Below are positions 1-10,352 of a stretch of DNA of 64,000 nt, piece by piece; the first letter of the stretch is position 1, and each line of letters begins with the position of its first letter. Location: contig CM073194.1 of the NCBI GenBank assembly GCA_037042915.1, positions 2,046,001 to 2,110,000 on the forward strand. Reading direction: 5' to 3'. The notes below the pieces were generated by a model that saw nothing but the letters and a program-made list of their open reading frames with translations, did not search any database and was not told the origin of the DNA. Position numbers and translations under genes: made by a program. The stretch is from Auricularia sp. M13 (taxonomy: Eukaryota > Basidiomycota > Agaricomycetes > Auriculariales > Auriculariaceae).

Positions 1-547
1 TTACACACATTGTTCGCGGTGGCAATGTCAATGCGCGCCCAGCACGATGACCCTGGCTATGTGGCAGTTAGGGTCTTGGCGAGTTTGGGTGGTTTGGCAG
101 AGTCCAGGCCCGAGACTCGAGACTGCCAGCGCAGAGACCCTCCCCTCTGAACTCAAGTGGACCCGACGCCGTGCACATAATCTCGAACTAGACCTCAGGC
201 TGAGATGTATTCGACGGACAACGACAACCCAAATTGAGCAAGACGAAAAGAAGACGAGCAGGTAAGTGAGATATGCAGGAGCGGGAGGGAGCGAGGGGAG
301 GTGTGACTACGTACAACCATAAAATCCTGATAGTAGCCTCATGATCATGAGTCATGAGCAAAACCGAGGGCATGCAAACCGAGGAAAGAGCGACAGCGAC
401 AGCGGGACGATGACCAAGACCAAAATCGAATGCGACGACCATGACGGACAAATGCGATGCGGATGAGGAGAACGATGCAGATGAAAACCATGATGATGAA
501 CGGGAACCCATGCAAAAAAAGGAAACACTAGCCAAGGTAATCAGTGG
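1..547. other. Intergenic, nothing recognised
   Basis: No open frame here resembles a known protein, and no repeat or RNA gene was seen. It is the 3' flank of the minus-strand esterase gene that ends at 548. Confidence 0.5.
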
Positions 548-2045
548 TCACTCGCGCAACCGGATGCGGGCGGGCTGGAAGCGCAACGACCCGTTTCTGC
601 GGGCGTGCTCCTGCTGGATGGTGTCGCGGAAGAGCTGCACCCAGAGGCTGTGGAAGGCGTAGGATGGGTGGACCTGGTCGCGCCAAAGATCTACAACAGA
701 CATGGGAGTGAGGATCAGGGAGGCGGACGGTTGGAATGCGCAGAAGGGTGCGCACAATCGCCTACTGGGCCGACGCAGCCGGGGTCGGCGTAAGCGTCGG
801 GCTCAAGCCCGCTGTACCGTGTGGTGTACGGCGCGCAGTAGTCCAGAGCTTCTTTGAAGCCGTATGCCGTTGGATTGGTGATTATTCGATAGGCGAGCGT
901 ATCTATTTTTATTTGGTATATGTCAGTATATGTAGGCGCGAGGTGGGGGGCCGGGAGGGGAGCGAGGAAGGCAACGGACATGTATCGACCGTGACGCAGA
1001 ACACGTCCGCGTGCGCGGTGCACCATGCGTCGATGGCGCGCTTCATGTGTGCGTTAAATGTCGTTATGCGTTGCTATGAGAGTTCCAAGACGTCAGCGTC
1101 AGCGGCAGGCAAGAGAAGGCTGGGGAAGCAAACGTACAGCCAGTCGCGCCTGCACCGCCGGGCCCTGGTCGACGGCGATTCTTGCGCGGTCGAACGGCGC
1201 GACGGTGGTGAGCGCAAAGGCCCTGGCGCCTGCCACCCGTAAGCGGTCAAAGGCAGCGACCATCCGATCTGTCAGCGCCGAGTACGTTTGAAACCGGGCG
1301 TCGGTGCTGTTCAGCGAGAACCAGATGTCATTGGCTGTGTCAACGTCACGTCAACTGTCAGCGCCCGCCAAAGATCTCGCTCATGTGGAGGAGGGGGTAC
1401 TGACTTCCAAATTCGAAGGCGAAGAGCGAATTATTGCCGTGCCATGCGAGCTCGCCTTCGTGCGCGTAGAAGGTGGACAGCTGGCCGACCATGTCGAGCA
1501 CGCCGACGCCCCAGTCGTTGTGCACAATGCTGTTGTCAATCGTCGAGCCGGGAACCGCAAAGTTAATGAGCGTCGTGTTTGGCTGAGCGCTCGCGTATTG
1601 GCGTGCCCAGACGGGGCCGTTGCACCAGGTCTGCGCATGGGCGGTTACGTTTAGCATCTACTCGTACGCAGACGGAAAGGATGGGGTAGCGTACTGCAAT
1701 GTGATGGTCCTGCAGCGGACTTGAGGCTGGTGCGCTGTAATAGTCCCAGTTTTCCGATGCTAGAGCGCCAGTGTTGTCAGCGCCAGTCTGCAATGACCGA
1801 CAGCACACACTCACTGTAACTATGAGCAATTGCAAAGCCCAAGGTCAGTTGCGTTTGCCGAGCAAGCACAGACCGCCAGAGCGCACCTATCGCCACTGTA
1901 CAGCAGTTGGTCAGTCTGCCTCATACCAGCGAGCAGGAAGGGCATACAATGTGAACAGGAACTTGGGTTCGCGGACAAATGCCCAGTCAGTGGACGCATA
2001 CGTGAAGCCGAGGCTGCCCAATACGGCAAGCAAGCGACTGCTCAT
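548..2045 (-). CDS. GDSL/CE16-like secreted esterase, possibly disrupted
   Basis: Predicted carbohydrate esterase of the SGNH/GDSL hydrolase type, secreted. Exon 1 (2045-1948) encodes a signal peptide starting MSSRLLAVLG and ends FVREPKFLFT. A 9-nt exon (1895-1887) and a 5-nt exon (1819-1815) then supply the F-G-D-S-Y catalytic block, with the Ser codon split AG|T. Later exons give NGPVWARQYA, INFAVPGSTID, an ANDIWFSLN block, GARAFAL, AIDAWC and the last block DLWRDQVHPSYAFH with the Asp..His pair. Most exon joins keep frame with GT..AG introns, for example 1694-1631. The intron after the 5-nt exon (1814-1788) is only 27 nt, and the frame does not carry across it, which suggests an inactivating deletion. 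The closest relative in the window is the gene at 62455-64000, with the same micro-exon layout. Either a recent pseudogene or an unusual splice. Confidence 0.75.
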
Positions 2046-3087
2046 GGCTGTCGGTTGACAACCGCGAGACGGCCAAAAGCGGTCGCTGGGATCAGGCTTC
2101 GAACCCTTGGCGGTGCTCGGTGATTACGGTATTATCCCGGGCCCGCGCACCTAAAGCCGGTGCGGACTTGTCACAATGATGGAATTTCTCAAGAGTCTGT
2201 ACAAGTGCGATCCAGCGCATACAGTACCGGCGTAGAACGTATTTTCACCGCTGCCAGTCGTGTGCTAGTGATACAAGTCCCACGTAGAACAGCCTCCATA
2301 TTGTAAGGTTCTGAGCAAAGTTCATGAACACGGAATGCTTTGGAATGCATACGCCTCGAGTAACACACTTACCTGACCTCAGGGACGGTACGACCCATCG
2401 TCACACCTGCGCGGCAACGCGGTCATGCTCCGCTGCAAACTCCGCGACGTTTCTTGCCCTTGTCCACATCGCTTCGCATACTTATCGCTGTAAGCGCGCC
2501 GCGACCGGTTGATTCCTTCTGCTATTCCTGGTTCCATGGGGTGCGTTACATCGCGCTCAGCTATCGCAGTCGCCTGCTTGTCATCAGCCTGCGAGCATAA
2601 TACTTGACCCATGTCCGCCGCCGATCAGTCCAAGCCGCGCCCAGTACAATATGCATTGGTTTGGGTAGACAACGAGAACATCCCGAAAGCATAATTGACC
2701 ATCCGCGGTTACGCCTTTGCTTGCATGAGTTCAGTCTTTGTCGCATTCATGGTCTCTTCCCACATCCATCTTCCAGATCCATACCGCCAAATCTGACGCT
2801 CCTTCGCATCGCCTAGTTTCTCTGCTGTCTCTGCATCTATCCTTTTATCATCACTGGCGCCGGCGCTCGACGATGATATGCTGGGTTCGCGCGCTGTGTC
2901 GCTATCACCGCTCGAAGACGTGCTCGACTACTTGCCGCTGCTGAGCTCATTGTTTCTCTCTTGAACTATCCACGTGCATATGATATTGATCTTATGGACG
3001 CTACGCCAGAAGATGCATCGTTGGTGCTTCCCTTCGTTCTGCCGAGGATAAATGGCCGCACCGGTCGCGCTCCCATGCATCTGTTCT
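2046..3087. other. Intergenic
   Basis: No convincing gene. Short open stretches near 2620-2950 have no recognisable domain and no good start. This separates the esterase gene from the MITE at 3088. Confidence 0.45.
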
Positions 3088-3366
3088 CACTGGGCCCGGA
3101 ACTGTGTGGTGGTCGAGAATTGTTAGAGATTACCAGCATGATTTTCTGCAAGAATGAAAGACAATCCATTGAATGTGGCACAATACAAATCTCAGTGCCA
3201 CTCACTACAAAATCACGTACAATATGTCTTGAACCTGTGAATAGTATGAATGGTGGTCCTGAGATTTGTCAACGACCACCCTCAAACTATTGTCTTGCAT
3301 TCTTGCGGAAAGTCAAGGGAATAATCTCTAACAAATCACGACCACCACACTATTCCGGGTCCAGTG
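3088..3366. mobile_element. Foldback MITE with CACTG ends (CACTA-like)
   Basis: The sequence starts CACTGGGCCCGGAA and ends with the near-exact inverted copy TTCCGGGTCCAGTG. The inverted match continues inward over most of the 279 bp, for example TGTGTGGTGGTCG, TTGTTAGAGATTA and ACAAATCTCAG facing their complements, so the element is one long imperfect hairpin. It is flanked by TCT on both sides (3085-3087 and 3367-3369), a possible 3-bp target duplication. CACT(A/G).. ends with 3-bp duplications fit the CACTA/EnSpm superfamily, which also fits the lack of coding capacity. The family assignment is inferred from ends only. Confidence 0.75.
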
Positions 3367-3437
3367 TCTCCGCTAATCCTGACGCATCCCATGGTATACG
3401 GTATGCTTATCTCTTTGCCGCCGCGAATCACTAATTC

Positions 3438-3780
3438 CGCATCAGCAAAGTTGGTTTCTGCTCGAGCTGGCTCAGGCTGGCTTGAGCGCGCTCGAGCCGT
3501 TTGCTGGCGCTTGAGTTCTTTCATCAAGCGAGAGCTTCTTGGGGAAAGACCTGAAGCGAGTCAGAGCTTTACGAGCATCATCGAGCTTCGTCAAGCTCCG
3601 CCGATCATGGCAAACGGCTCAAGCCGGTCAAGCAACTCAAGCAGCTCAAGCACCTGGTCGGGCTTCAGAAGGTCGTACGATTTTTCTTTGCCCGCAAAAG
3701 AGCTCTGGCAGCCAGGCGATTGCTGTAGTTCGGTGTGCGGTCGCCGAAATTGCCTAAGTCCCTCTTCCTTCTCCCGCTGC
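3438..3780 (+). repeat. Left flank repeat, GAGCTTG-rich module
   Basis: Starts CGCATCAGCAAAGTTGGTTT and continues as a GAGCTTGAGC / TCAAGC-rich tract to about 3660, then AGGTCGTACGATTTTTC. An inverted copy lies at 33205-33463 and shares the same start and an AGGTCC..ATTTTTTTC block, with indels between the copies. Confidence 0.75.
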
Positions 3781-3784
3781 CTGC

Positions 3785-3885
3785 TGCCTAGGATGCTGTT
3801 AAAAAGTCGCCAGGACTTTTTAACGAGTTTAAAACACAATGTGTTTAAAACAGGCCGTTAAAAACACTGTTAACAACATATGTGC
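3785..3885 (+). repeat. Left inner module: TAGGATGCTGT plus TTTAAAAC palindromes
   Basis: Contains TAGGATGCTGTTAAAAAG and nested palindromes: GTTAAAAAGTC facing GACTTTTTAAC, and GTTTAAAACACAATGTGTTTAAAAC read as two halves. The inverted counterpart is at 32587-32705. Such hairpins near an element end could be transposase or Rep recognition sites; that role is inferred. Confidence 0.6.
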
Positions 3886-4806
3886 TATATATAGACAGTA
3901 CAATCAGCAGCTGGAAGCTGAGACTGTCTGTATGTTATCCAGCTGCGATTTTTCGACCACACAGTGTGCAGAAAGTGATAGTTGACGGTTTGAAATGCCA
4001 CTCTCAGTGTCCGTGGCTAAATCTCACCCCTCACCCCCAGCCTGAGGTGTATCCAGCTGCTGAGTAATCACAGACGGTGTTGGAAGACTGAATGAAGTCA
4101 AAACATGTGGGAAAACATGTATTAGACCGCACATTGAGTGGTCTCATGCAGCATCCCAGCTTAATGATATATCCGTATTGTTACCCAAACTCCCCCCATC
4201 TGTCAAACGCGGACCCAATTTCCTTTTACAGCCTGCTTTCCCCGCCGCCCTGACCTGCTGCTTATATACTTTCTTTGTTTACCGTTGTTGCCTCCTCCTT
4301 GCTCATTCCCTTGCTCTCCGCTTGCGCTTGCGTCACGGCTCTATGACGTGTCCACACCGTTCTGTCCCCCTTGCGCTTGCGCCCAATTCCTCCTCTCCTT
4401 CGCTCGCGTCGTCCTTCCCGCCCCCGCCAACTGCTTGGCCTTCCCGCGCAGGCGTTACTGCTGGCTTGCCCCGGGCCCGGCCTGGCTAGCATGCCACGAC
4501 TTGGCTAGCAGCTCGCGGACAGCCGGCGCGCTGGACGTGCCGCGGACAGCCGGCTCTGCCGCGGCTACGTGGCCCTTTGCGCACCTCTTCTGCACTCTCT
4601 GTCTGGCGTCATGTGACGTGTCTTTGGCCAAACGCGTCCTACGTCACACGTATTAGGGCACGTGATTCCATTCCTTCGCTTATGTCATCTGCACAATGTC
4701 ATGCATTTTTCTGCATGGCCCGTCATATTCGCTGCGTTGTGGCTTATGTCGTCTGCTCTACTGCGTCACGGCTGTCTGCACACGCTCCTCTTCGCTGAAC
4801 TCGCCC
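3886..4806. other. Non-coding stretch inside the element
   Basis: No gene recognised. It holds a repeated GCGGACAGCCGGC (near 4514 and 4541) and leads into the promoter of the first OB-like gene. Confidence 0.4.
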
Positions 4807-4813
4807 TATAAAA
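4807..4813 (+). promoter_or_regulatory. TATA box of the 4872 gene
   Basis: TATAAAA 59 bp before the first in-frame ATG (last T-box base to ATG), the same arrangement as in other genes of this block. Confidence 0.65.
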
Positions 4814-4871
4814 TGAGACTTTGTGGACCTCCTCCGTCTGTACGGGCTCTACCCACATACACCAGCGTGCA

Positions 4872-5926
4872 ATGACTTCCTTCCTGTTGGCTGGCTATCT
4901 CGCAGTGTCAGGTGGCCGGCGCATTGCTTCGGAGAACGCGTCTACCCATAAGACGACTCACCACGTCTTTTACGACACTGTTATCCAGACGTGCGGACTC
5001 GACTTAACGGCAGAAATAAGGCACTGGGCTCCGAACAATGATGCGCTGCTACCTGACGGTACAATCGTCGACATTCTCGCGAAGGTTTACGCGCCTCCCA
5101 AGGGCGGTGTTCAACTAGATGCCATCCACATCATCCCCTTTCCCGGTGATGCCGATTCTTCCACCTATGAGGACCACATTCCGCAGCGCCGCCCCCACGC
5201 TGATCGTACTCGGTCACATGGCTGCTAGCGGAAATTATGGACGATGGTATCTCTGTTGGTTATCAGTTGCAAGCTTCCGATTACGTGCGCGATCAATCGC
5301 GATCGTCGCGCGTGTAGTGAGTCCGCATCTTGATCGTGTAAACGTCGGTTGACTTCCCTGCTGCAGTTGTCGTTTCGACGGTAATAAGCCACGTTGGAAG
5401 AAGACGCCTCGTCCACCGTCTGGAACCGGTGTCTTTGTCGTCGGTACTGCGTTTGGGGTTTATGAGCCGGAAGGACATATCATGGTCGATGTTGAGCACG
5501 TCCAGCTTAATGTCGGTTCCAGGCCGGCCTCCGTCTCCGCCGCACGGGTTGAAGCTGGAGGCCCTCCCGCCAAACGGCGTCGCTTCCCTATGACTCCAGC
5601 ATCCGCCAACGCGCCATCGTGAGTCAAAAACTGTTTCTGTGCGCGCTGTATGCGCTGTAATTCAATTCCGCTTCAGTTCTAGCCGCGAAATCAACCCGTT
5701 TGCGAACGCTTCTGTTCCGGAGGAGACAGTGGAGGAAGATGCGGCCAGTCCGGCCGCTCCAGTGTACGTCTGTGGCATGTTAACAGCGTTCATGCCGTAT
5801 TTCTGATTTCCACTTAGTAATCCGGAGGAGGCTACGAAGTCTAAGAGGGCGGCAGCTGGTCGCCGTACCATACGCGGAGCTGTTGCGACGGCGCGTCGCG
5901 ATGAGAACGGCAACGCCGAAGAGTAG
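4872..5926 (+). CDS. Dual OB-fold-like protein (paralog 1)
   Basis: First member of the paralogous array. The product starts MTSFLLAGYL. The first beta domain carries LLPDGTIVDILAKV, followed by a linker with PTLIVLGHMAASG. After an intron ending CTGCAG near 5367 the second domain begins with the conserved Cys (CRFDGNK) and runs FVVGTAFGVYEPEG and IMVDVEHVQLNVG. The C-terminus has two basic clusters (AKRRRF; KSKRAAAGRR), likely nuclear targeting, and ends at TAG 5926 after two more short introns. One frame change appears between the first domain and its linker, so this copy may be damaged or an intron was missed. It lacks the first, phase-1 intron seen in most paralogs. The OB-fold call rests on the strand pattern and should be read as a proposal; the role would be nucleic-acid binding. 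Confidence 0.6.
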
Positions 5927-6118
5927 ATTATGAATGTGGACCCTGCTTTCGCGTTCCCGAGTCCGTGTGTTTCTTTTTTTGTGTTTTCATCCACTATCAC
6001 TTTGTGTCGAGAAAGACGAAAACTCTCAAAAACATGTATGCTATCCTAATTCCCAGACGTTGGCTTGGTCTATGCCCTATAATTAATATAATTAATATGT
6101 TTCTGACGTGAATGATCA

Positions 6119-6195
6119 TGACGTCATCGCCGCTTTTGTGTCCCGAGTATGTTCTGGTACATTCTAGATCTAGACCCGAATGTCACGATAAAAGG
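6119..6195 (+). promoter_or_regulatory. TGACGTCA palindrome and TATA-like box
   Basis: TGACGTCA at 6119-6126, then GATAAAAGG at 6187-6195, upstream of the ATG at 6267. The palindrome is the ATF/CREB-type bZIP target and recurs before other genes of this block. Confidence 0.6.
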
Positions 6196-6266
6196 CGGCG
6201 GTTATTTAAGGCGGATCTGCGAGCCAGAATTCCCCATTCACGAACGTCCGTGTTCGCCAGATTGTC

Positions 6267-6555
6267 ATGGACGCTCTCGCGATGAAGGCTCTCTTGAGCC
6301 AGCATGGCTGTGTGATTTGTGAACGCAATGCAGATATGCTTCTTCTAAGCGTACGCGTAGGCGATGTGAGTTTATCACATCAAGTCATCTGTGTGAATAG
6401 GACATGTCCTTATATTCCATTAGGAGACCGTCGCTCGTATCAAAATCGCGACAAACGCAGACGCGGAAGTTATTGGCCGCTTGATAACGTCCGCAATGGA
6501 AGATTCGGTGCCCTGTTTTTGTATCCTGCCTACTACAGTGTTCAGAACGCCTTGA
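6267..6555 (+). CDS. Small orphan protein, 76 aa
   Basis: Exon 1 (6267-6365) ends at a GTGAGT donor and exon 2 starts at 6424 after CATTAG. The join keeps frame and gives a product with HGCVICERNADM and TVARIKIATNADAEV, stopping at 6555. No known domain was recognised; a CxxC pair is present. It has a TATA-like box and a TGACGTCA site upstream like its neighbours, which supports it as a real element gene. Confidence 0.5.
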
Positions 6556-6631
6556 TGTGTTTTCTGCGTCGCGCGTCGCTCTACGCGTTGATGTTAGTGT
6601 AATGACATAACCGTGCCTCTTTGCCTGTTTG

Positions 6632-6697
6632 TGACGTCATGAACAGGGTGGCTGTGTTTGCACTTTCTTGGATGTCCGGATGTAGATCTCTTTAAAT
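6632..6697 (+). promoter_or_regulatory. TGACGTCA palindrome and TTTAAAT box
   Basis: TGACGTCA at 6632-6639 and TTTAAAT at 6691-6697, ahead of the ATG at 6734. Confidence 0.5.
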
Positions 6698-6733
6698 GCT
6701 GACTTTCTGCATGCCGCACCGCAACATCCCGCC

Positions 6734-7272
6734 ATGGCCCCTCGCTTCCGTGGTGAGTGAAGGTGTTCTCCAGCCCGCTCATCGCACTCACATGATGCAG
6801 ATTGTCCCTGCCTATTCTATCGCGGGCGAGCGAGTATCGTTCGTCGCGATAGCCTGCCTCCAGCCGACGTGTTCCCCCAGCGCGCAATGCATGTGCGTCT
6901 TCATCTGCTTCTTCAGTGTGGCGCGTAACTCACGGTAGCGCGCAGTGCTATTACATGGCGCGCTCGGCTGAGGCGTTCGAGGGGTTGCCGCTCGTCGACT
7001 GGCGTTGCATCAGGCATCCTCGATATCCCGCCAAGTGGATGAAACGCGCCCTTCGCGACGTTCCCTATCGAAACATAGTCTTTCGCCGTTTACATCGCCT
7101 TCGTCTCCAGCTCGACGCGCTGGAGTTCGACGTTCACTTGGAGCTGGCATGCTCGAAGCGGGCCGAGCGGTCTGCGCGCAAGCGTCGCGCTCATTTCGAG
7201 AAATGGATTGGGAAGTTGAATGGCTTTCTCGACAAAGTCGACAACGAGATGCGTACGATCGTTTCATGGTGA
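6734..7272 (+). CDS. Small basic orphan protein, 145 aa
   Basis: Three exons, 6734-6752, 6801-6892 and 6946-7272, with good GT..AG borders and a TAACTCA branch site in the second intron. All joins keep frame. The product is rich in Arg, Lys and Leu and predicted helical, e.g. FRRLHRLRLQLDALEF and KRAERSARKRRAHFEKW, ending EMRTIVSW. No family recognised. The charge and helical pattern would fit nucleic-acid binding or a coiled coil, but this is only inference. Confidence 0.5.
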
Positions 7273-7576
7273 TGGTCCACCGACGCACCGACTTCAACTG
7301 GTTTTCGAGTGTCTCCGTATCTCTGTATCTACAAGTATCTTTCGCGTGTAGCATTATTGTAATATCACCACTTGATTGGCATTATGATACTTTGTGAATT
7401 ATCGCTTTTTCCTGGCACATTCCCATGTTCGCAAGCCGTGTGAACCTCTTCCGAAGCCGCAGATCTTCGACGCGTGCGTCGTCATCAACTCCGTTGGCAC
7501 CGACGCCAAAGTCGACTTCCCTCAGCATCCACCCCGCCGCGGCAACCTAGGGACAGTGCCCATGACGGCAATTCGC
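7273..7576. other. Intergenic
   Basis: No gene recognised between the small basic protein and the next promoter. Confidence 0.4.
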
Positions 7577-7855
7577 TGACGTCATGTTTTGCGTCGGATG
7601 CAACCCAGTGATGAGATCCAGCTTTGAGTTTAACTGAAATATAATTCCGCCATGTCTGTGTGCGCGGTGTCCCACGTCATACTGTCACTTCGGAGTTACG
7701 GTCGCTTACGTCGGACGTAATTTGCTGATTACATAAACGTCATCCAATTTTGACCGAAGGACATTTTTCGTCAAGTCCAGCGTCATGCGCCGCTGCCAGC
7801 TTATCATGGTGTGCCCGTGTTCTCTATGATGGCATGACTTTGGCTGGGTATAAAA
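7577..7855 (+). promoter_or_regulatory. TGACGTCA palindrome and TATA box
   Basis: TGACGTCA at 7577-7584 and TATAAAA at 7849-7855, the latter 56 bp before the ATG at 7911. Confidence 0.6.
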
Positions 7856-7910
7856 CGGACATAGATGGTCCGCCGGGCGGCGTCTGTCGCACCTCGGTAG
7901 CTGTCGCATC

Positions 7911-9078
7911 ATGCCGGGCATTCTCTGCAACGCGTACTTCAACGTCTTCAACCCGACTTACCACGGTCCCGAGCCTGGCACCAACGACGATACCACACCT
8001 ATCTTTCGAGTGTCAACATCGAACGTGAGTCTGTTAGCATCTAGCATGCTCCGCATAACGCTGGCGGGGTTGCAGGCTCGCGTTTCGCTTTCTCAATTGC
8101 CCAGCCGGTCGATGAGCACAACCGCGACCCTCTTCCGCACGGTGCGGTTGCCGAGGTCTACGGTACCTTGAGCGTCGTCGGCAAAGCGTTGCTCGTGACA
8201 GCATCGACCACCACGGGTCTTTATGTCGCGACGACACCAACTACTCGCCGCTCTGTGGACGCCGAGTTCGAGCCGACTCTATTCTTTGTTGGCAGAGTAT
8301 CAGCTCTGGGCAAGCTCGACATCGCCAAGCCTGGCGTTCGTTCCGTTGACATCGCTGTTGACTGCAACGACACTTGGCCCGTGCAGACCACCGTCATCCG
8401 GTGAGTTGGACATCGCTGAGCGCTTACTGTGCTCGCGCTGAATGCAGTGCCTCGCAGCTGCTTCTTCAATCGCGATGAGCGGCGCTTCCGGTCTCTGGGC
8501 AGCATGGCCGTTGGCTTGCCCCTGGACATTGTCGGCGTTCTCATGGGCTGGGTCGACGGCAAGCTGGCAGTCGATGTGCACCAAGTCCGCGTTAGCTACG
8601 ACGGGCCGGTGCCAGTCCTGCCACTCGTTGCCCTGCGTAGCCCGTTCGCTGACCGCGACATTGTGGACGACCACGCCGTTTTCGATGACACAACGGTTCT
8701 TCCGAAACGCGTGGGGTCGCGCGTCCCCGATGCTTCGACGTCGGTGACCAGGTACGCCAGCAGCCGCACCCTTTCTTACACCTCGGCTGACTTTGATGCA
8801 GACCTCATGTCGTCGACGAGTCTTGCATCCCCGGTGCTGATTCACTCGTTGAAGGGTGCGAGTTTCGTTGCATTCCGTGTTATCTCGCCTAATATTTGTT
8901 CAGGTGGCAGCCAGCTGACGGTGCGCAATCAGCCAGAGAGGAGCTCGCCATAGGCCGCGCTCGCCGCGCTCGGCCTTCCATGCAAACGGGAAGGCATGCT
9001 CAGCAGACACCTTTGAACGCCCAGCTGCCGAAGATCGTGTACGTCTTCACAGTTGCTCTGCACATGCTGGTCTTCTAA
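7911..9078 (+). CDS. Dual OB-fold-like protein (paralog 2)
   Basis: Exon 1 encodes MPGILCNAYFNVFN. The next exon holds the first beta domain (DPLPHGAVAEVYGTL, GKALLVTAST) and a linker with PTLFFVGRVSALGKLD, ending VQTTVIR. After an intron the second domain opens with the conserved Cys (CFFNRDERRF) and contains LDIVGVLMGWVDG and KLAVDVHQVRV. Two more introns join a tail rich in Gln, Ala and Arg (IGRARRARPSMQ) that stops at 9078. The Arg|Cys exon junction is in the same place as in the other paralogs. One frame mismatch is seen at the first intron. Putative single-strand nucleic-acid binding protein of the element. Confidence 0.6.
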
Positions 9079-9198
9079 CCAATTGACGTCGCATAGCGTC
9101 GTGTAGGTGTCAGATGCAGCGGACTTTTCATGACTCGAACGCGTTGCTCGAATGTAGTGTAGGCTTCGTTATCAGTGTCTGTATCGGTAGTATGAATG

Positions 9199-9286
9199 TG
9201 ACGTCAGGTTGTGTCCGTGTAATGCCATTTTTTTTTCTGCAAATGGGGGAGCGCTGTGGTGACGTGATAGTGCCATCGGTATAAAG
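9199..9286 (+). promoter_or_regulatory. TGACGTCA palindrome and TATA box
   Basis: TGACGTCA at 9199-9206 and TATAAAG at 9280-9286, the latter 30 bp before the ATG at 9316. Confidence 0.6.
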
Positions 9287-9315
9287 ACTTGAGGCGATGA
9301 GATTGCTGCGGCACT

Positions 9316-9966
9316 ATGTCGCTCGCCTTCAATGGAGTCCTTGCTCTTATGCGCCCGCGGTGTCGGTCTATACAGATGCCATGGGAAAGCCGAGTGGTAA
9401 TCGAGGAAACTTATGATACTTTCATCGAGGGCGAATTACTATGCATACCGATAGAGGCGGTATTGGTGTGGATACGGGGACGAGGCCACTGAGAACTGTG
9501 AATTCACGTTCACCGAAGGTCAGAATGTCCAAATCATAGGTCGTATTACAGTGTCTTTCCGTGGTTTGGCGACTATTCGCGCGTTGCACGTTGAGCTCGC
9601 TGAGCCGTACACTCTCCGTAGCCGTCTTCTGTACCAACCATTGATAACTGGAATCGGTCTCGTAGTCGGGCGGGTTTGTCCTTGGTATGGGGGCCCCAAT
9701 GGAATCAATGGTGTGACAGTCGATATTGCAGGCCAATTCAACGTGTTGTAAGCGATACCCCTCCATCTAGCCAATATTCAGTGACACGCTGCAGCTGTGT
9801 CGCAGACAACATGCCGAATAGAACTCTATTGAGCTTGCGCTACGCCAGACCTCTATTCATATGTGGACGGTGTATAGGATGGAACTACAATGAGTCGTGC
9901 ATCGTTGTGCGCGTGCTGCACGTGGCGGCTGTAGCGCTCGAGTTGATTCACTGCCTGCCTCACTAG
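9316..9966 (+). CDS. Short dual OB-fold-like protein (paralog 3)
   Basis: Begins MSLAFNGVLALMRP. A frame change or small intron near 9465-9500 leads into GQNVQIIGRITVSFRG, a strand pattern like the first domain of the other paralogs, then LVVGRVCPWYGG. After an intron following QFNVL, a last exon gives LFICGRCIGWNYNES and VVRVLHVAAVALEL, like the second domain, ending at 9966. It has no low-complexity tail. Its closest relative in the array is the gene at 25668 (MPLYVYGVLELM start). Confidence 0.45.
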
Positions 9967-10308
9967 GGTCCCAATCCTAGCATGCCGTCATTTGCTCAAA
10001 TTTTCGTGCCTTAGTTGTGTTCGGGGAACAGTAGAAATTATGTCATGCTCTAGGCTTCACGTGATGCGATTACATCACGTGACGTGTTTTCTCAATGTAG
10101 CACAACTCCTATTTGTTCAGATATACCGCGTCGCGACGAGATCGGTCCAGAATGCGTGAAAATTGCGTCATGCTTGGCTTCCTCATCAGACACGTTATGT
10201 GCCTGATGTCGTTCGTTCTCATTATGGTGCCCAATTGCTGTATGTATACGACATGACGCATGGTGCCCAGCATATGACGCCATGGCACATCGGCCCATGG
10301 ATTCTACC
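9967..10308. other. Intergenic before the Helitron gene
   Basis: No gene. Contains several CACGTGACGTG / ATCACGTGA-like stretches near 10055-10090, related to the half-sites of TGACGTCA. Confidence 0.4.
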
Positions 10309-10314
10309 TATAAG
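10309..10314 (+). promoter_or_regulatory. TATA box of the Helitron Rep/Helicase gene
   Basis: TATAAG 38 bp before the ATG at 10353. Confidence 0.55.
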
Positions 10315-10352
10315 TACGCGGGAATGAGTGATTGTAAGCATTGTGCGTACCG

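Noticed and set aside
2080-2125. tRNA-like T-arm (GGTTCGAAGCC on the minus strand)
   Set aside because: Only the T-loop looks right; the T-stem does not pair well and no acceptor or anticodon stem could be built.
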